Shown: piece by piece, positions 4,321 through 5,249 of the stretch
How the letters are laid out: each line of letters opens with the position of its first letter
Position numbering within the stretch: position 1 is the first letter of the stretch
Program-made: the position numbers and the translations under genes
The notes under the pieces: model-generated
The model's input: the letters and a program-made list of their open reading frames with translations, nothing else
The model's database searches: none
What the model was told of the DNA's origin: nothing
NCBI GenBank assembly: GCA_018830925.1
Contig: JAHJRK010000346.1
Coordinates: 1-5,249, forward strand
From: Pseudomonadota bacterium
GTDB taxonomy: Bacteria; Desulfobacterota; Desulfobacteria; Desulfobacterales; RPRI01
Reading direction: 5' to 3'
Length of the DNA: 5,249 nt

Positions 4321-5249
4321 CTAAGTCAGACTATCCACATTGGTCGAAAGGAGTAATTTCCTATTAACTCTTATTCGCCAAATATAAATACTGACCATCA
4401 ACCATCCGAAGAGAATGCTATTGTAGTTAAAAATACTGACTCCATGACCGGTTGCAAATGCGTAGAAGGCAATTAAAATGGGCATAAAGTGAAGAGCACC
4501 CTTCCCAACACGATAATACGCCCAACCTGTGATAATCCCTACAACATAAAGAAATATTAGCGAACCCACCAAGGTAAAATCTGAGATTAGCCCGCGGAAT
4601 GTAGTATAAATATTCGTCGATGCACCTGGCTCAACCTCAATAATCTGATTGATATATAACCCTGCGTCTCTTTTGTGTATACCTAAAATATCAAAAACCC
4701 CAGCAACGCTAAAAGCACCAAAAGTTGGACCCTTGGGATTATACCATTCCTCAACAAACCATTGCGAGAATACTGATATGTGTCCAAAAATAGAAGCACG
4801 TGTATTCGGAGAGGCCAAGACATCCGATATTGTGCCAATGTCCGGTGTACCCCCCTCGCGCAGAATTTGCCCAACAGAAAATAGTATAACCACCAGTAGA
4901 ACAAGCCCAAGGAGCAAGAAGCGTACCTTTTTAGTAAAAAGGCGAACGCTTCTTCCATGTAGTAGCACCACACACGAAAAGTAGCCTGAGGCCCACAAAA
5001 TAAATGCAAGTGAAAAAGCCGACCGAGTTGTCTGTGTTGCAAATATCAGAAGCGCCGGCAAAATGGATAAGAGCGACAAACAAAGATCAAGCTTAGAGCG
5101 CCTCACCGCAAAAATTATACCGCCCAAAATTGGACTACTGAACACGCCTATCAAAAAAAGCTGCGTAATAAGGGGCGGTGGTGCATAATCTTCAGCATAG
5201 CGAGCAACTGAAAACGCATGTGTCATTAAAATATAATTTTCGAGGGAAA
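4321..5249 (-). CDS. wzy: Wzy-like oligosaccharide repeat-unit polymerase (partial, N-terminus beyond the window)
   Basis: This integral membrane protein shows many hydrophobic segments. Counting from the internal ATG at 5226 they lie at about 18-41, 46-63, 68-89, 102-120, 214-239, 247-263 and 266-285. A long hydrophilic region at 121-212, presumably periplasmic, ends in STNIYTTFRGLISDF. This topology and the 'snvYT.fr.li.DF' segment fit O-antigen and capsule repeat-unit polymerases, which join flipped lipid-linked units in the periplasm. The gene is cut by the right edge. The frame is open upstream of the ATG to the window end (reading SLENYIL before Met), no Shine-Dalgarno sequence precedes that ATG, and about 309 residues is short for a family of roughly 400-450. 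The true start is therefore outside. Polymerases vary greatly in sequence, so the assignment rests on topology, the loop motif and context. A ligase (WaaL) is the main alternative. Confidence 0.8.
   Translation of the reverse strand, partial: SLENYILMTHAFSVARYAEDYAPPPLITQLFLIGVFSSPILGGIIFAVRRSKLDLCLSLLSILPALLIFATQTTRSAFSLAFILWASGYFSCVVLLHGRSVRLFTKKVRFLLLGLVLLVVILFSVGQILREGGTPDIGTISDVLASPNTRASIFGHISVFSQWFVEEWYNPKGPTFGAFSVAGVFDILGIHKRDAGLYINQIIEVEPGASTNIYTTFRGLISDFTLVGSLIFLYVVGIITGWAYYRVGKGALHFMPILIAFYAFATGHGVSIFNYNSILFGWLMVSIYIWRIRVNRKLLLSTNVDSLT

Noticed and set aside
1..5249. CRISPR arrays, tRNA or rRNA genes, JUMPstart or ops elements, toxin-antitoxin or defence genes
   Set aside because: No regularly spaced repeats, RNA-gene signatures or such motifs were seen on either strand by eye.

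Overview
This window is part of a bacterial surface-polysaccharide (O-antigen or capsule) biosynthesis locus. Every supported gene lies on the minus strand, so transcription runs from the high-coordinate end to the low one. In that order the genes are: a Wzy-type repeat-unit polymerase cut by the right window edge, a GT2 (GT-A fold) glycosyltransferase, a solo C-terminal remnant of an IS3-family transposase, a GT4-like (GT-B fold) glycosyltransferase, a SAM-dependent methyltransferase, a possible 37-residue ORF, a small PglC-like initiating phosphoglycosyl transferase, and the N-terminal part of a thiamine-diphosphate-dependent E1 alpha-type dehydrogenase cut by the left edge. Wzy polymerisation, lipid-linked repeat units and an IS3 element fit a Gram-negative bacterium, most likely a proteobacterium. 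I cannot name a genus from the sequence.

The likely joint role is as follows. The phosphoglycosyl transferase would place the first sugar phosphate on undecaprenyl phosphate. The two glycosyltransferases would extend the repeat unit on the cytoplasmic face, and the methyltransferase would methylate a sugar or chain end. Wzy would polymerise flipped units in the periplasm. The E1 alpha-like protein is the unexpected member. It probably makes or attaches an unusual sugar or acyl group with a partner subunit outside the window, but that role is inference.

The locus is compositionally patchy. Sampled 60-base lines give about 38-43% G+C in the polymerase, 27-38% in the GT2 gene, roughly 47-58% in the GT4/methyltransferase block (about 960-3080), and 22-37% from about 720 down to the left edge except for the first lines. 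The IS3 remnant sits exactly on one composition boundary. A second sharp step (about 58% to 32%) falls inside the phosphoglycosyl transferase gene near 720. This suggests the cluster was assembled from different donors. The IS terminus also appears to carry the ribosome binding site of the downstream GT4 gene.

Gaps between genes are short (9 to 60 bases, apart from the 339-base IS-containing gap 3073-3411 and the 134-base gap 864-997). I saw no convincing terminator, JUMPstart element, tRNA, rRNA or CRISPR. I found no clearly new system. The leads most worth following are the E1 alpha-like gene, the mosaic initiating transferase and the IS-derived junction.
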